Notes: generated from the sequence alone by a model not told the origin. 64,000 nucleotides of DNA from Allomesorhizobium sp043769475 (GCF_043769475.1 NZ_CP171729.1:3906001-3970000), one strand, 5' to 3'. Shown: positions 8,603-17,535, counted from the first letter of the stretch. Numbers and translations: made by a program.

Positions 8603-9683
8603 ACGCACCATGATCGAGATCGCCGGCGTCACCCGCAGCTACGGCGCGTTCAAGGCGCTGGACGACGCCTCGCTTAGCATCCGCGAAGGCGAGTTCTTCT
8701 CGCTGCTCGGCCCGTCGGGTTGCGGCAAGACCACGCTTTTGCGGATGATCGCCGGTTTCGATACCCCGACCTCCGGCTCGATCGCCATCGACGGCCAGCC
8801 GATGAACGGCATTCCGGCCAACCGCCGCCCGACCAACATGGTGTTCCAGAGCTACGCCATCTTCCCGCACCTCAACGTCGAGCAGAATGTCGGCTACGGG
8901 CTGAAGCGGCTGCGGCTCGACGCCGGCGAGGAGAAGCGCCGCGTCGAGGAGGCGCTGGCGCAGGTGTCGCTGTCAGGGCTGGGCAAGCGCGGCGCGACCG
9001 AGCTTTCCGGCGGCCAGCGCCAACGCGTCGCGCTCGCCCGCGCGCTGGTCATGCGGCCCAAGGTGCTGCTGCTCGACGAGCCGCTGTCTGCGCTCGACAA
9101 GAAGCTGCGCGAGCAGATGCAGGTCGAGCTTCGCCGCCTGCAGAAGGCCGTCGGCATCACCTTCATCCTGGTCACCCACGACCAGTATGAGGCGCTGGCC
9201 ATATCGGACCGAATCGCGGTGATGTTTGGCGGTCGCATCGCCCAGGTGGCCGCGCCGAAGGAGATCTACCAGCGCCCGGTCAACCGTCAGGTCGCCGATT
9301 TCCTCGGCGGCATGAATTTCGTCCAGGCCGAGATCGTCGGCGAGGACGCGAACCAGATCGTGGTCGACACCCGCGCCTTCGGCCGGGTCAGGACCGACAA
9401 GCCGAAGCTGTTCCACCGCAATGGCGGCGCGGCCACGCTGGGCATCCGCCCCGAGCGCCTGCGCGTTCTGTGGGACGACGCGACCGCCAAATTCGAGGTG
9501 GCCGGCAAGGTCGTCGACCGCCACTATTTCGGCGAGATCACCCATCTGATCGTCGAGATACCCGGGCTGGAGAAACCGCTGTCGGTCACCGAGACCAACG
9601 ATTTCGGCGCCGACGACATCCCGGTCGGCGCCCCGATAAGGCTCGCCTACGACCCCGACGCTCTGGTCGCGATGGGAGAGTAG
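8595..9683 (+). CDS. ABC transporter ATP-binding protein, PotA type
   Basis: A 362-residue ATPase that powers the PotB/PotC-type permeases. Walker A is GPSGCGKTT near residue 45, the Q-loop is MVFQSYAIFPHLNV, the signature is LSGGQRQR and Walker B is VLLLDEPLSALD; a C-terminal TOBE-type regulatory domain covers about 240-362. The start is taken as TTG at 8595 because GGGAGG lies five bases before it; ATG at 8610 has no good ribosome site at the usual distance. It is the last plus-strand gene of the transporter set and converges on the binding-protein gene. Confidence 0.88.
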   Translation: MPERTMIEIAGVTRSYGAFKALDDASLSIREGEFFSLLGPSGCGKTTLLRMIAGFDTPTSGSIAIDGQPMNGIPANRRPTNMVFQSYAIFPHLNVEQNVGYGLKRLRLDAGEEKRRVEEALAQVSLSGLGKRGATELSGGQRQRVALARALVMRPKVLLLDEPLSALDKKLREQMQVELRRLQKAVGITFILVTHDQYEALAISDRIAVMFGGRIAQVAAPKEIYQRPVNRQVADFLGGMNFVQAEIVGEDANQIVVDTRAFGRVRTDKPKLFHRNGGAATLGIRPERLRVLWDDATAKFEVAGKVVDRHYFGEITHLIVEIPGLEKPLSVTETNDFGADDIPVGAPIRLAYDPDALVAMGE

Positions 9684-9689
9684 CTTCCT

Positions 9690-9820
9690 TCTCCCCCGTT
9701 TACGGGGAGAAGGTGCCGGCAGGCGGATGAGGGGCGGCGCCAAATTCCGCAAGGCTCGCATTGCCCCTCACCCGGCCGCTTCGCGGCCACCCTCTCCCCG
9801 TGAACGGGGAGAGGGAAAGC
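9690..9820. repeat. Paired palindromic intergenic repeats
   Basis: Two inverted-repeat units fill the gap between the convergent ATPase and binding-protein genes: one contains CTCCCCCGTTTACGGGGAG, the other CTCTCCCCGTGAACGGGGAG, and the outer sequences GATGAGGGG and CCCCTCACC also pair. This is the familiar rhizobial interspersed palindrome. As RNA it would fold strongly from either strand and could serve as a bidirectional transcript end. Confidence 0.6.
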
Positions 9821-9821
9821 C

Positions 9822-10901
9822 TCAATACCCCGCTTTGATCTTCTCGAACTCGGCGATCATCTTCTGCTTGAGCTCGGTCGGCACGGGCGACTGGAACAGC
9901 GTCTTGTCGACGAACTTTTCGACGTCGTCATAGCCCTTTTCCGCCAGCACCTTCGGGTCGATGCCGGCCATGCTCTTGGCGTTGGCGTGGCCGTAGCCCC
10001 AGTCGGTGATGAGGAAGGTCGCGACTTCGGGCGCGCTGATGGCGTTCAGATAATCGTAGGCCTTCTCCTCGCTGCCCGGCGCATCCTTCAGCCTGACATA
10101 GCCGCAGACCCAGGTCGACAGGCCCTCGGCCGCGTCGCGGTTGGACTTTATCGGCGCGCCGCTGGCCGCCGCCTGCACGGCCGCGTCGTTCCAGGCCCAG
10201 GCGAGGTCGACCTCGCCGCCGCTCATTGCCTGCACGATCTCGGTCGTGTCGGCCCAGTAGAGGCGGACGTTCTCGTGGACTTCGCGCAGGAAGGCCGAGG
10301 CTTCGGCAAACTGCGCGTCGGTCATCTGCGTCCAGTCCTTCAGGCCGATGGCGAGGCTCGCCAGTGCATAGGCGTCGTCGACATTGTCGCCGATCGACAC
10401 GCGATCCTTGAATTTCGGGTCGGCGAAAGCCTTCAGCGACTGCACTTCCTTTTCGTCGACCTTTTCGGAATTGTAGGTGAGCAGCGTATTGCCCCAGTCC
10501 CAGGGCATGAACCATGCGGTGCCGTCGGCGGTCATCGCCAGATCCTTCATCGCCATGATGCCGGGATTGAGATCGTTCCAGCCCTCGATCTTCGATGTGT
10601 CGAGCGGCTGCAGCAGCCCGGCTTCACGCCATTTGACTACGCTCTGCGAGCACGGATGCGAAAGGTCGGCTTTGAAGCCGGCTCGGATCTTCTGGAAAGC
10701 CTCCTCCTCGTCGCCGAAGAATGCGTAGGTCGGCGAATCGCCGTTCTTGGCGATATAGCCGGGGTGGAATTCCGGAAGTTCATATCCGGACCAGTCGAAG
10801 ACGATCAGGTCCGTATCCTCGGCCAGCGCATTAGTTGCTGCCGATGCCGAAAGCGCAGCGGCCAGCGCGAGCCGCGCGATCTTCCCGTTGAATGCTCTCA
10901 T
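9822..10901 (-). CDS. Periplasmic substrate-binding protein, PotD/PotF type
   Basis: A 359-residue binding protein for the PotABC-type transporter. The ATG at 10901 gives a typical signal peptide (MRAFNGKIARLALAAALSAS, ending ATNALA), with a mature type II periplasmic fold: LIVFDWSGYELPEF, AWFMPWDWGNTLLTYN, VDLAWAWNDAAVQ. The many tryptophans and acidic residues in these segments fit an aromatic cage for a cationic amine. It is not in the permease operon but is the third gene of a minus-strand operon with the methyltransferase and the TetR regulator, gaps 6 and 20 bases. The ligand is unknown. Confidence 0.85.
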   Translation of the reverse strand: MRAFNGKIARLALAAALSASAATNALAEDTDLIVFDWSGYELPEFHPGYIAKNGDSPTYAFFGDEEEAFQKIRAGFKADLSHPCSQSVVKWREAGLLQPLDTSKIEGWNDLNPGIMAMKDLAMTADGTAWFMPWDWGNTLLTYNSEKVDEKEVQSLKAFADPKFKDRVSIGDNVDDAYALASLAIGLKDWTQMTDAQFAEASAFLREVHENVRLYWADTTEIVQAMSGGEVDLAWAWNDAAVQAAASGAPIKSNRDAAEGLSTWVCGYVRLKDAPGSEEKAYDYLNAISAPEVATFLITDWGYGHANAKSMAGIDPKVLAEKGYDDVEKFVDKTLFQSPVPTELKQKMIAEFEKIKAGY

Positions 10902-10921
10902 CGTTCCATCCTCCCTGTCGT

Positions 10922-11608
10922 TCAGGCCGGCCTTTTCGACCGCTCCGCCTCCCGCGAAAAATGCTTCGGAAAAGCCGAGGCGAGATATTCCGTGGCCGCC
11001 AGATGCGCCGTTTCCCGCGTGACGTTCTCCGTGCCCATCATCAGGCGCAGCCACAGGCCCTCGAGCATGGCGCTGAGCCCCAGCGCCATGGAATGCGGCT
11101 CGAAATCATAGCCTGCATCGGCCTTCAGCGCCGCGCAGAGATCGATGATGACGTTCTGGTAGGCCTCGTCGCGCGCGCCGCACAGCGCCTGGTAGGTCGG
11201 GCGCGATTTGGCCTCGCCCCAGAAGGCGCACCAGGCCGCCAGCTTCCGCTTGTTGCAGATCGACCGGTCGAAATCGGCCGCCACCAGCATCTGCAGCTGC
11301 CGCGCCGGATCGTCGCTGGCCTTCTCCCGAGTGGCGCGCCAGTGGGCCGCATACTCGTCGGCCATGTATTGCAGCGTGGCGACGAGCAGCTTTTCCTTGC
11401 TCTCGAAATGGAAGTTGACGATGCCGCGCGAAAGACCGGCGCCGTCCGCGACATCGGCCATCGTCGTTTCGGAATAGCCGCGCTTGGCGAGCGAATCGAT
11501 CGTCGCCTCGATCAGCTGCTGCCGCCGGGTTTCCTTGGACGCCTTGCGGCCGCGCTTTTCGGTTTCCTGTGTCGCCTCTTTCGGCATGGCCGCATCCGTC
11601 CTGAGCAT
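10922..11608 (-). CDS. TetR-family transcriptional regulator, BetI-like
   Basis: A 228-residue regulator (or 221 from the second ATG at 11587). The N-terminal helix-turn-helix covers about 24-70 (RRQQLIEATIDSLAKRGYSE, GLSRGIVNFHFESKEKLL), which closely resembles the choline-responsive repressor BetI, and the C-terminal half is an all-helical ligand domain (WCAFWGEAKSRPTYQALC). It is cotranscribed with the methyltransferase upstream and the binding protein downstream. Two TTGAA-N6-TTCA dyads in the divergent regions of this cluster are candidate operators. The inducer is probably the transported amine or a metabolite. Confidence 0.82.
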   Translation of the reverse strand: MLRTDAAMPKEATQETEKRGRKASKETRRQQLIEATIDSLAKRGYSETTMADVADGAGLSRGIVNFHFESKEKLLVATLQYMADEYAAHWRATREKASDDPARQLQMLVAADFDRSICNKRKLAAWCAFWGEAKSRPTYQALCGARDEAYQNVIIDLCAALKADAGYDFEPHSMALGLSAMLEGLWLRLMMGTENVTRETAHLAATEYLASAFPKHFSREAERSKRPA

Positions 11609-11614
11609 CGCCGG

Positions 11615-12415
11615 CTACGAACCCCGCTCCGGCTTCCATGCGCGCAGATGAGTGGGGCGGTGCTCGCCACTGTCAAGCACCTTCTGCATGGCCTCCCAGG
11701 TGCGGATGTTCTTGTCGACATAGGCCGCGCCGACCGCCGTGGCGACGCTCTGGTAGAGCGGTCCCTTGAGCCGCGCCAGTTCGCCGCGCGCGACTTCGCG
11801 ATACCACCCGTTGCGGTCGGTGACTTCGATATCGACAAACCCTGCGCACTCTATCGCGAGCCGGTAACGCTCCGGAGATTTCATGCTGAAAGAAAGCCCC
11901 TCGGCCTCGACATAGGCCTTCATGTCGGTCGAGAGTTCGCCGTCATGGCCGATCAGCCAGTCGCTGGCGGCAAACACGCCGCCCGGCTTCAGCACGCGGA
12001 AAATTTCGGCGAACAGAGCGTCCTTGTCCGGCACATGCAAAAGCGCGTCTTTCGAGAAGACCACATCGAAGGCTTCATCGCCAAAGGGAAGCGGACCGGG
12101 CGCGGCCTGGACGAAACGCGCGCGCTCCGACAGACCGCGCTTTTCAGCCCGCCGCCGAGCGGCCGACACGACCGGCTCTTCGACATCGAATCCCGTTGCA
12201 TGGTCCGCGCCGTGCTTTTCAACCAGATGCAGCGTAACGCCGCCTGAACCGCAGCCGATGTCGAGCACGCTTTTGCCCCGGAGCGAAAGCCCTTTAAGGA
12301 CGCGATCGACTTCTTCCGGCCCGCCGGGCGACAGATAGCCCTCGCCCCACAGCGCCTCCAGGAACCGGATCGCGGCGTCGTCATATTCGGGCTGGGCGCG
12401 GGCGCTGCCGATCAC
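11615..12415 (-). CDS. SAM-dependent methyltransferase, phosphoethanolamine N-methyltransferase-like
   Basis: A 266-residue class I methyltransferase with GTG as the likely start. Motif I is VLDIGCGSGGVTLHL at about 50-64, with FDVEEP as the acidic loop. FSKDALLHVPDKDALFAEIF followed by RVLKPGG and ASDWLIG resembles the post-I region of phosphoethanolamine/phosphocholine methyltransferases, suggesting an amine acceptor. It opens the minus-strand operon with the TetR regulator and PotD-type protein. A methylating enzyme beside demethylation-type genes is unusual and could act on a catabolic intermediate; the assignment to an N-methyl substrate is inference. Confidence 0.75.
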   Translation of the reverse strand: MIGSARAQPEYDDAAIRFLEALWGEGYLSPGGPEEVDRVLKGLSLRGKSVLDIGCGSGGVTLHLVEKHGADHATGFDVEEPVVSAARRRAEKRGLSERARFVQAAPGPLPFGDEAFDVVFSKDALLHVPDKDALFAEIFRVLKPGGVFAASDWLIGHDGELSTDMKAYVEAEGLSFSMKSPERYRLAIECAGFVDIEVTDRNGWYREVARGELARLKGPLYQSVATAVGAAYVDKNIRTWEAMQKVLDSGEHRPTHLRAWKPERGS

Positions 12416-12492
12416 TGTTTTGCCGCCATGCCTCTTCGGTTATCGCTCGCCTCAACCGTATAGCGCGCAAGCAGAATTGCAAGCGTTGTTTG

Positions 12493-12508
12493 TTGAACAT
12501 TCATTCAG
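12493..12508. promoter_or_regulatory. TetR/BetI-type operator candidate (dyad 2)
   Basis: TTGAACATTCATTCAG matches the TTGAA-N6-TTCAA pattern of the dyad at 6539-6554 in nine of ten arm bases. It lies between the divergent methyltransferase operon and the FAD oxidoreductase genes, where one repressor could control both. Confidence 0.5.
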
Positions 12509-12569
12509 AATATCTGGACAGGATACGGCTTGGCGTGTCAGATTTTGACGGGAAGAGGAGGCCGTTCAT

Positions 12570-14188
12570 TTGAAACCTTGGGACGCAATCATGATCGGCG
12601 GCGGCCATAACGGCCTCGTCAATGCCTGCTACCTGCAGCGGGCCGGTCTGAACGTGCTGGTGGTCGAGAAGAACGAATGGGTCGGGGGCGCGGCGACCAG
12701 CCGCGAGCTGACGCCGGGCTTCCTCTACTCCAACTGCTCCTATGTCTGCTCGCTGTTCCGCCCCGAGATCATGCGCGATCTCGAACTGCCGCGCTTCGGC
12801 CTCCAGGTGATCTCCTATGAGGGCGGAGCGGTGTTCACCAGCGACGGCGACTATCTCGCCAACTACCGCGACCATCATGCGCACCGCCGCGAATTCGCAC
12901 GCTTCTCGCCGAAGGACGCCGAGGCCTATGACCGCTATACCCGCGACGTGACGCGGCAATGCCGCTTCATCCAGCCGCTGCTGATGCGCTCCGCACCCGA
13001 CCCGACGAGTCTCAAGCCGCGCGACCTCGGGGAGCTTCTGTATTTGGCAAAAAAATTCGCCGGGCTTGGCGCCGCCGAAATGGCGCAGACGCTGCGCTTC
13101 TGGACCATGTCGATCTCGGATTTTCTCGACGAATATTTCGAGACAGACGTTATCAAGGCCAATTTCGCGCTGTCAGGCATCATCGGAACTGCGCTCGGGC
13201 CGATGTCGCCCGGCACCGCCTATGTGCTGCTGCACCACTATATGGGCGAGGTCGACGGCTCGGTCGGCGCATGGGGCTATGCGCGCGGCGGCATGGGCGC
13301 GGTCACCCGCGCGCTGGCCGATTCCTTCCGTGCTTCGGGCGGCACGATCCGCACCGGCGCCGAGGTCGAGCAGGTTCTGGTCAAGGGCGGCAAGGCCATG
13401 GGCGTGGTGCTGGCCGGCGGCGAGGAAATCCGCGGCCGGCTGGTTGTTTCCAACGCCGATGTGAAACGCACCTTCCTGAAACTCGTCGAGGAGAAAGAGC
13501 TGCCGGAGATTTTTCTCCGGCGGGTGAAAAACTTCAAGATCGCGGCTCCTCCGGCAAGGTCAACATCGCGCTCGATTCTATGCCGGAATTTCTGGCGCTG
13601 CCCAAGGACTCGCCGGTCTATCGCGGCGACATGCATTTCACCGATTCCATCGAGCGCATGGAGCGCGGCTATGACGACTGGAAGGCGGGCCGCTGGTCGG
13701 CCGACCCCTTCCTCGACATGGTCATCCCGACCACGCTCGACCCGACCATGGCGCCGCCCGGCAAGCATTTCATGAGCTGCTTCGTGCAATATTGCCCGCC
13801 CAAGGTGGAAGGACGCGACTGGACCGACGCCGACCGCGACGGCTTCGCCGAAACCGTCATCTCGCAGATAGCCGATTATTCGCCAGGCTTCCGCGACCGC
13901 ATCGTCTATATGGAAGTGCGCACGCCGCGCGAACTCGAGGCCGAGGTCGGGCTCACCGAAGGCAACATCTTCCAGGGCGAGCTGACCTTCGACCAGCTTC
14001 TATTCAACCGGCCGGTGCCGGGCTACGCCCAATACCGCTCGCCGGTCCGCGGGCTCTATATGTGCGGCTCCTCTACCCATCCGGGCGGCGGCGTCATGGG
14101 CGCTCCGGGCCGCAACGCAGCCGCCGAAATCCTGCGCGACCTCTCCCTCGGCGCGAAGCATATGAGCCCGGCCCATGACGTCATTTGA
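12570..14188 (+). pseudogene. FAD/NAD(P)-dependent oxidoreductase, frameshifted (phytoene desaturase/PYROXD2-like)
   Basis: The reading begins at TTG 12570, eight bases after GAGGAGG, with a perfect Rossmann FAD motif (IMIGGGHNGLVNACYLQRAG). It matches the downstream paralogue along its length, but near 13541 the frame changes: the first part ends in a meaningless arginine/serine-rich tail, while the true continuation (SSGKVNIALDSMPEFLALP to the C-terminal HPGGGVMGAPGRNAA) is in the -1 frame. One base, probably a C in ATCCGCGG, is missing relative to the paralogue. It is either a broken gene or a sequencing error. Without the shift it would be about 539 residues. Confidence 0.8.
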
Positions 14189-15734
14189 TGCAATCGTCAT
14201 TGGCGGCGGCCATAACGGCCTCGTCTGCGCGGCTATGCTGGCCAAGTCCGGCCGCAAGGTGCTGGTCCTGGAAGCCGCAAACGAGGTCGGCGGGGCCGCG
14301 CGCACGGAAGAATTTTATCCAGCCTTCCGCGCATCCAACGCACACATCCTGAACCGGCTGCATCCCGACGTGGTAAAGACGCTGGAGCTGGAAAAGCACG
14401 GCCTGGAGCTGTCGAGCGAACACATGCCGTCAATTGCTTTGTCGGCTAAGGATGCCCCACTGACGCTTTACGGCGCTTATGGCGAAAGCCTGGCCGGAGC
14501 TTCAGTGGCCGAGCAGGTGGCATGGAAGGAGTTTCGCGCGCAACTGCTTCGCTATGCCGGCATACTGAAGCCGATGCTTTCGCGCCGCCCGCCCGATCTC
14601 GGCGGCATCTCGCTCGCCGAGACTTCGGCTCTTGGCCTCACTGCGCTGTCGCTTAAACGACTCGGCAAGGAGGATATGCGCGACTTCCTGCGCATGCTGC
14701 TGATGAACGTCGCCGACGTGCTCGACGAACAATTGCAGGACGACCGGCTGAAGGGACTGCTGGCCTTCGACGCGGTGCTCGGCAGCCATCTCGGGCCGCG
14801 CTCGCCGACATCGCTGCTCGGGCTTTATTATCGTCTTACGGGCGAGATCGGCGGCGCGCCGGGCGCCCAGGTCGTACCGCGGGGCGGAATGGGCCAAATC
14901 GCGGCCGCGATCGCCGCTGCTGCGGCGAAAGCCGGCGTAATCGTACGCACCGAAGCGGTTGTGAACAAAATCCGCATCGAAAACGGCCGCGCCAAGGGCG
15001 TTGTGCTTGAAAACGCTGAGGAAATTTCGTGCGGGTTGATAGTGTCGGCGATTGATCCATCCTCCACCTTCCTCCACCTCGTCGGCCCGCGCGAGATCGA
15101 CACCGGCTTCGTGCGGAAGGTGAAAAACATCAGAAATCAAGGAGATGCGGCCAAGCTGCACCTCGCGCTCGACTGCCCGCCGGAGTTTCTGGGCGTGCGC
15201 GCCGAGGATCACCGCGGCCGGCTGGTCATTGCGCCGTCGGCCGACCATGTCGAACGCGCTTTCAACCCGGCGAAATATGGCGAATTCTCCACTGAGCCGG
15301 TAATGGAAATCACGCTGCCCAGCCTTTCCGACCCGTCGCTCGCGCCCGACGGCACCTGTGTTTTGTCCGCAATTGTCCAATACGCGCCCTATAAATTGAA
15401 GGAAGGCTGGGAGACAGGCAAGCCTAAATTCCTCAAGATTATCATGGGCTTGCTGGAGTTATACGCGCCCGGCATCGGCGCAACCGTACGTCACGCCGAA
15501 CTGCTGACGCCGGCCGACATCGAGGCGCGTTACCGCATGCCCGGCGGCCATTGGCACCACGGCGAACTGCAGGCGGACCAGATGCTGATGTCGCGTCCGG
15601 TCTCCGGTTGGTCGGGCTACGACACGCCGATCGAGGGGCTTTTCCTGTGCGGCGCCGGCTCACATCCAGGCGGCGGCGTCTCCGGCGCGCCTGGTCTGAA
15701 CGCCGCCCGGCGTATACTGGCGGCGAGGATCTAA
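14175..15734 (+). CDS. FAD/NAD(P)-dependent oxidoreductase (phytoene desaturase/PYROXD2-like), intact paralogue
   Basis: A 519-residue flavoprotein. The dinucleotide-binding motif is VIGGGHNGLVCAAMLAKSG at about residues 8-26, followed by VLVLEAANEVGGAARTE; the C-terminal FAD signature is GLFLCGAGSHPGGGVSGAPG. Proteins of this family oxidise C-N or C-C bonds with FAD; many are annotated only as NAD(P)/FAD-dependent oxidoreductase. It overlaps the frameshifted paralogue by 14 bases and is followed after three bases by the GcvT-like gene, so they form one operon. Oxidative demethylation or dehydrogenation of an amine is a reasonable guess. Confidence 0.83.
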   Translation: MTSFDAIVIGGGHNGLVCAAMLAKSGRKVLVLEAANEVGGAARTEEFYPAFRASNAHILNRLHPDVVKTLELEKHGLELSSEHMPSIALSAKDAPLTLYGAYGESLAGASVAEQVAWKEFRAQLLRYAGILKPMLSRRPPDLGGISLAETSALGLTALSLKRLGKEDMRDFLRMLLMNVADVLDEQLQDDRLKGLLAFDAVLGSHLGPRSPTSLLGLYYRLTGEIGGAPGAQVVPRGGMGQIAAAIAAAAAKAGVIVRTEAVVNKIRIENGRAKGVVLENAEEISCGLIVSAIDPSSTFLHLVGPREIDTGFVRKVKNIRNQGDAAKLHLALDCPPEFLGVRAEDHRGRLVIAPSADHVERAFNPAKYGEFSTEPVMEITLPSLSDPSLAPDGTCVLSAIVQYAPYKLKEGWETGKPKFLKIIMGLLELYAPGIGATVRHAELLTPADIEARYRMPGGHWHHGELQADQMLMSRPVSGWSGYDTPIEGLFLCGAGSHPGGGVSGAPGLNAARRILAARI

Positions 15735-15737
15735 GCC

Positions 15738-16973
15738 ATGGAAAACATTAATGTAATTTCCTCGATTTCCGACCGCATCGCCGCGCAATCGCATTTCCGC
15801 ACGCTGCGCCTGCCCTCGCCCTTTCAGCCGCGCATCGAGGTGTTGGCGAAGACCGAGGACTGGTACGATTGGGCCGGCTACAAGGCCCCGAACTCATTGT
15901 GGGATTCGGAGCTCGAATATTTCGCGATCCGCAGCCAGTCGGCACTTTTCGACATTTCGCCGATGGTCAAATACCGGATCGATGGGCCCTCCGCCGAGGC
16001 CTGCCTCAACCGGATAACCCTGAGGAACGTTGCCAAGCTGAAGCCGGGCCGAGTGCATTATACCGCATGGTGCGACGACGAAGGTCATGTGCTGGACGAC
16101 GGCACGCTGTTCCGACTCACCGAGCAAAAATTCCGGCTATGCTGCCAGGAACGGCATCTGGCGTGGTTGCTCGACAGCGCTTGCGGCTTCGACGTTCGGA
16201 TCAAGGAGGAGACCGAAGCGATCGCCGGCCTGGCGCTGCAGGGGCCGATCTCGTTCGCGCTGCTGCGCGACGCCGGATTCGCCGGCATCGAGAAACTGCA
16301 GCTGTTCGATCTTGCTGATTTTCCTCACGAAAATGGTGCCGTCACCATTTCCCGCACCGGCTTCACCGGCGACCTCGGCTACGAACTTTTTGTCGAAACG
16401 AAGCTCGCGCTCAGCCTCTGGGATCGCCTTTGGCAGGCCGGCGAACATCGCGGCCTGCGCGCCATCGGCTACCACGCGCTGAACCGCGCCCGGCTCGAAG
16501 CCGGGCTGATCGTGGCCAATGCCGACTTCTCCACCGCCGAGCACGCGCTGCGGGCCGACCGCGCGCGCATGCCCGACGAGATCGGGCTGGGCTTCATGGT
16601 CAATGAGAACAAGGGCCATTTCAACGGCAGGCACGCCATCCTCGAGGCGCGACAGAACAAGTCACTGCGCCATATCCTGATCGGGCTGGAGATCGAGGGC
16701 AACATCCCGGCCGAGCATGCCATCGTCTATCACCAAAAGAAGCGCGAGGTCGGGCTGGTCAGCGCTGCGATCTGGTCGCCGATGGCCAAGAGAAACATAG
16801 CGATTGCAAGCCTTTCGCGGCCTTTCGGCGATACGACCACCGACGATCTCTGGGTCGAGATCTACGCCATGCGCGAACTGAAATACGAGCGGCTGATGAA
16901 ACGCGCCAAGGTCGTGCCCCGGCCATTCATCAAGCTGGACCGCCGGTCCGCCAACCCGCCCGCCGACTTTTGA
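15738..16973 (+). CDS. GcvT-family aminomethyltransferase-like protein (probable folate-dependent demethylase)
   Basis: A 411-residue protein of the GcvT/DmdA superfamily, enzymes that move a one-carbon group from a methylated substrate to tetrahydrofolate. Family features are the segment DEGHVLDDGTLFRLTEQKFRL near residues 115-135 (equivalent to the aspartate loop of GcvT), SRTGFTGDLGYELFV near 210, and the C-terminal barrel (GLVSAAIWSPMAKRNIAIA). No glycine cleavage partners (GcvP, GcvH) are nearby, so it is not the glycine cleavage T protein. Its company with amine transport and FAD oxidoreductases suggests N- or O-demethylation of an unidentified substrate. Confidence 0.8.
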   Translation: MENINVISSISDRIAAQSHFRTLRLPSPFQPRIEVLAKTEDWYDWAGYKAPNSLWDSELEYFAIRSQSALFDISPMVKYRIDGPSAEACLNRITLRNVAKLKPGRVHYTAWCDDEGHVLDDGTLFRLTEQKFRLCCQERHLAWLLDSACGFDVRIKEETEAIAGLALQGPISFALLRDAGFAGIEKLQLFDLADFPHENGAVTISRTGFTGDLGYELFVETKLALSLWDRLWQAGEHRGLRAIGYHALNRARLEAGLIVANADFSTAEHALRADRARMPDEIGLGFMVNENKGHFNGRHAILEARQNKSLRHILIGLEIEGNIPAEHAIVYHQKKREVGLVSAAIWSPMAKRNIAIASLSRPFGDTTTDDLWVEIYAMRELKYERLMKRAKVVPRPFIKLDRRSANPPADF

Positions 16974-16974
16974 T

Positions 16975-17217
16975 ATGCCCGAGCCGGACAAGGAAACCGC
17001 CGAACAATGGGCGCTGGTCAACACGCCGCTCGGCGAGCCGTGGTCGGGGCGCACACGCTATGCGGCGGCGATGTATTTCTACAAACGCGGCGAATTGAGC
17101 GCGGAGGCCCTGGAAGTCTACAGACTCTGCGCGAGACGTGATCCGGAAGACCCGCTGCCGATCATCCGCGAGCGGGGAGTCGGAAGCGAGTGGCTGGAGA
17201 GGATGGAGCAGCAATGA
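16975..17217 (+). CDS. Small conserved protein at the end of the demethylase operon, 80 aa
   Basis: It begins one base after the stop of the GcvT-like gene, so the two are almost certainly cotranslated. The product is acidic and soluble with no signal peptide; the central part (RTRYAAAMYFYKRGELSAEA) looks helical and could be a small subunit or adaptor for the demethylase or oxidoreductases. I do not recognise a family. Tight linkage suggests a role in the same pathway. Confidence 0.65.
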   Translation: MPEPDKETAEQWALVNTPLGEPWSGRTRYAAAMYFYKRGELSAEALEVYRLCARRDPEDPLPIIRERGVGSEWLERMEQQ

Positions 17218-17235
17218 AGGTGCGTTCTTCAATGC

Positions 17236-17535
17236 TCACTGCTTCAGCACATCCGCCCAATCCTTGTGGCGGCGGAATTCGAGCGCTACGAACCGGCAGA
17301 GCGGCGTGATCTTCGTGCCTGAAGCGCGGGCGTCGTCGACGGCGCGCACGACCAACCGCTCGGCCACGCCGCGGCCGCGATAGGCGGGGGGCACCCAGGT
17401 GTGGTCGATGATGATATGGTCCGGCCCGCTTTCGACATAGGTGAGTTCGGCCGGTTCGCCCTCGGGCATTTCGAGCACGTAGCGGCCCCGGTGGCCGCGC
17501 TTTTCCAGCCTTATGCTTAGCTCCGTCGTCTGCAT
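17236..17535 (-). CDS. Small GNAT-family acetyltransferase-like protein (copy 1)
   Basis: I place the start at ATG 17535 (MQTTELSIRLEKRG) because it aligns with the start of the paralogue next door and gives the same length, 99 residues; the frame is open to 17586. It is a minimal GCN5-related fold: the acetyl-CoA pyrophosphate-binding segment is VPPAYRGRGVAERLVVRAV and the C-terminus reads PLCRFVALEFRRHKDWADVL. Such compact proteins resemble the YjdJ/NATD1 type. The substrate is unknown. Confidence 0.72.
   Translation of the reverse strand: MQTTELSIRLEKRGHRGRYVLEMPEGEPAELTYVESGPDHIIIDHTWVPPAYRGRGVAERLVVRAVDDARASGTKITPLCRFVALEFRRHKDWADVLKQ

Noticed and set aside
15738..16973. Glycine cleavage T protein (gcvT)
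   Set aside because: No gcvH or gcvP is nearby, and the neighbours are amine transport and FAD oxidoreductase genes; it is a GcvT-family relative.
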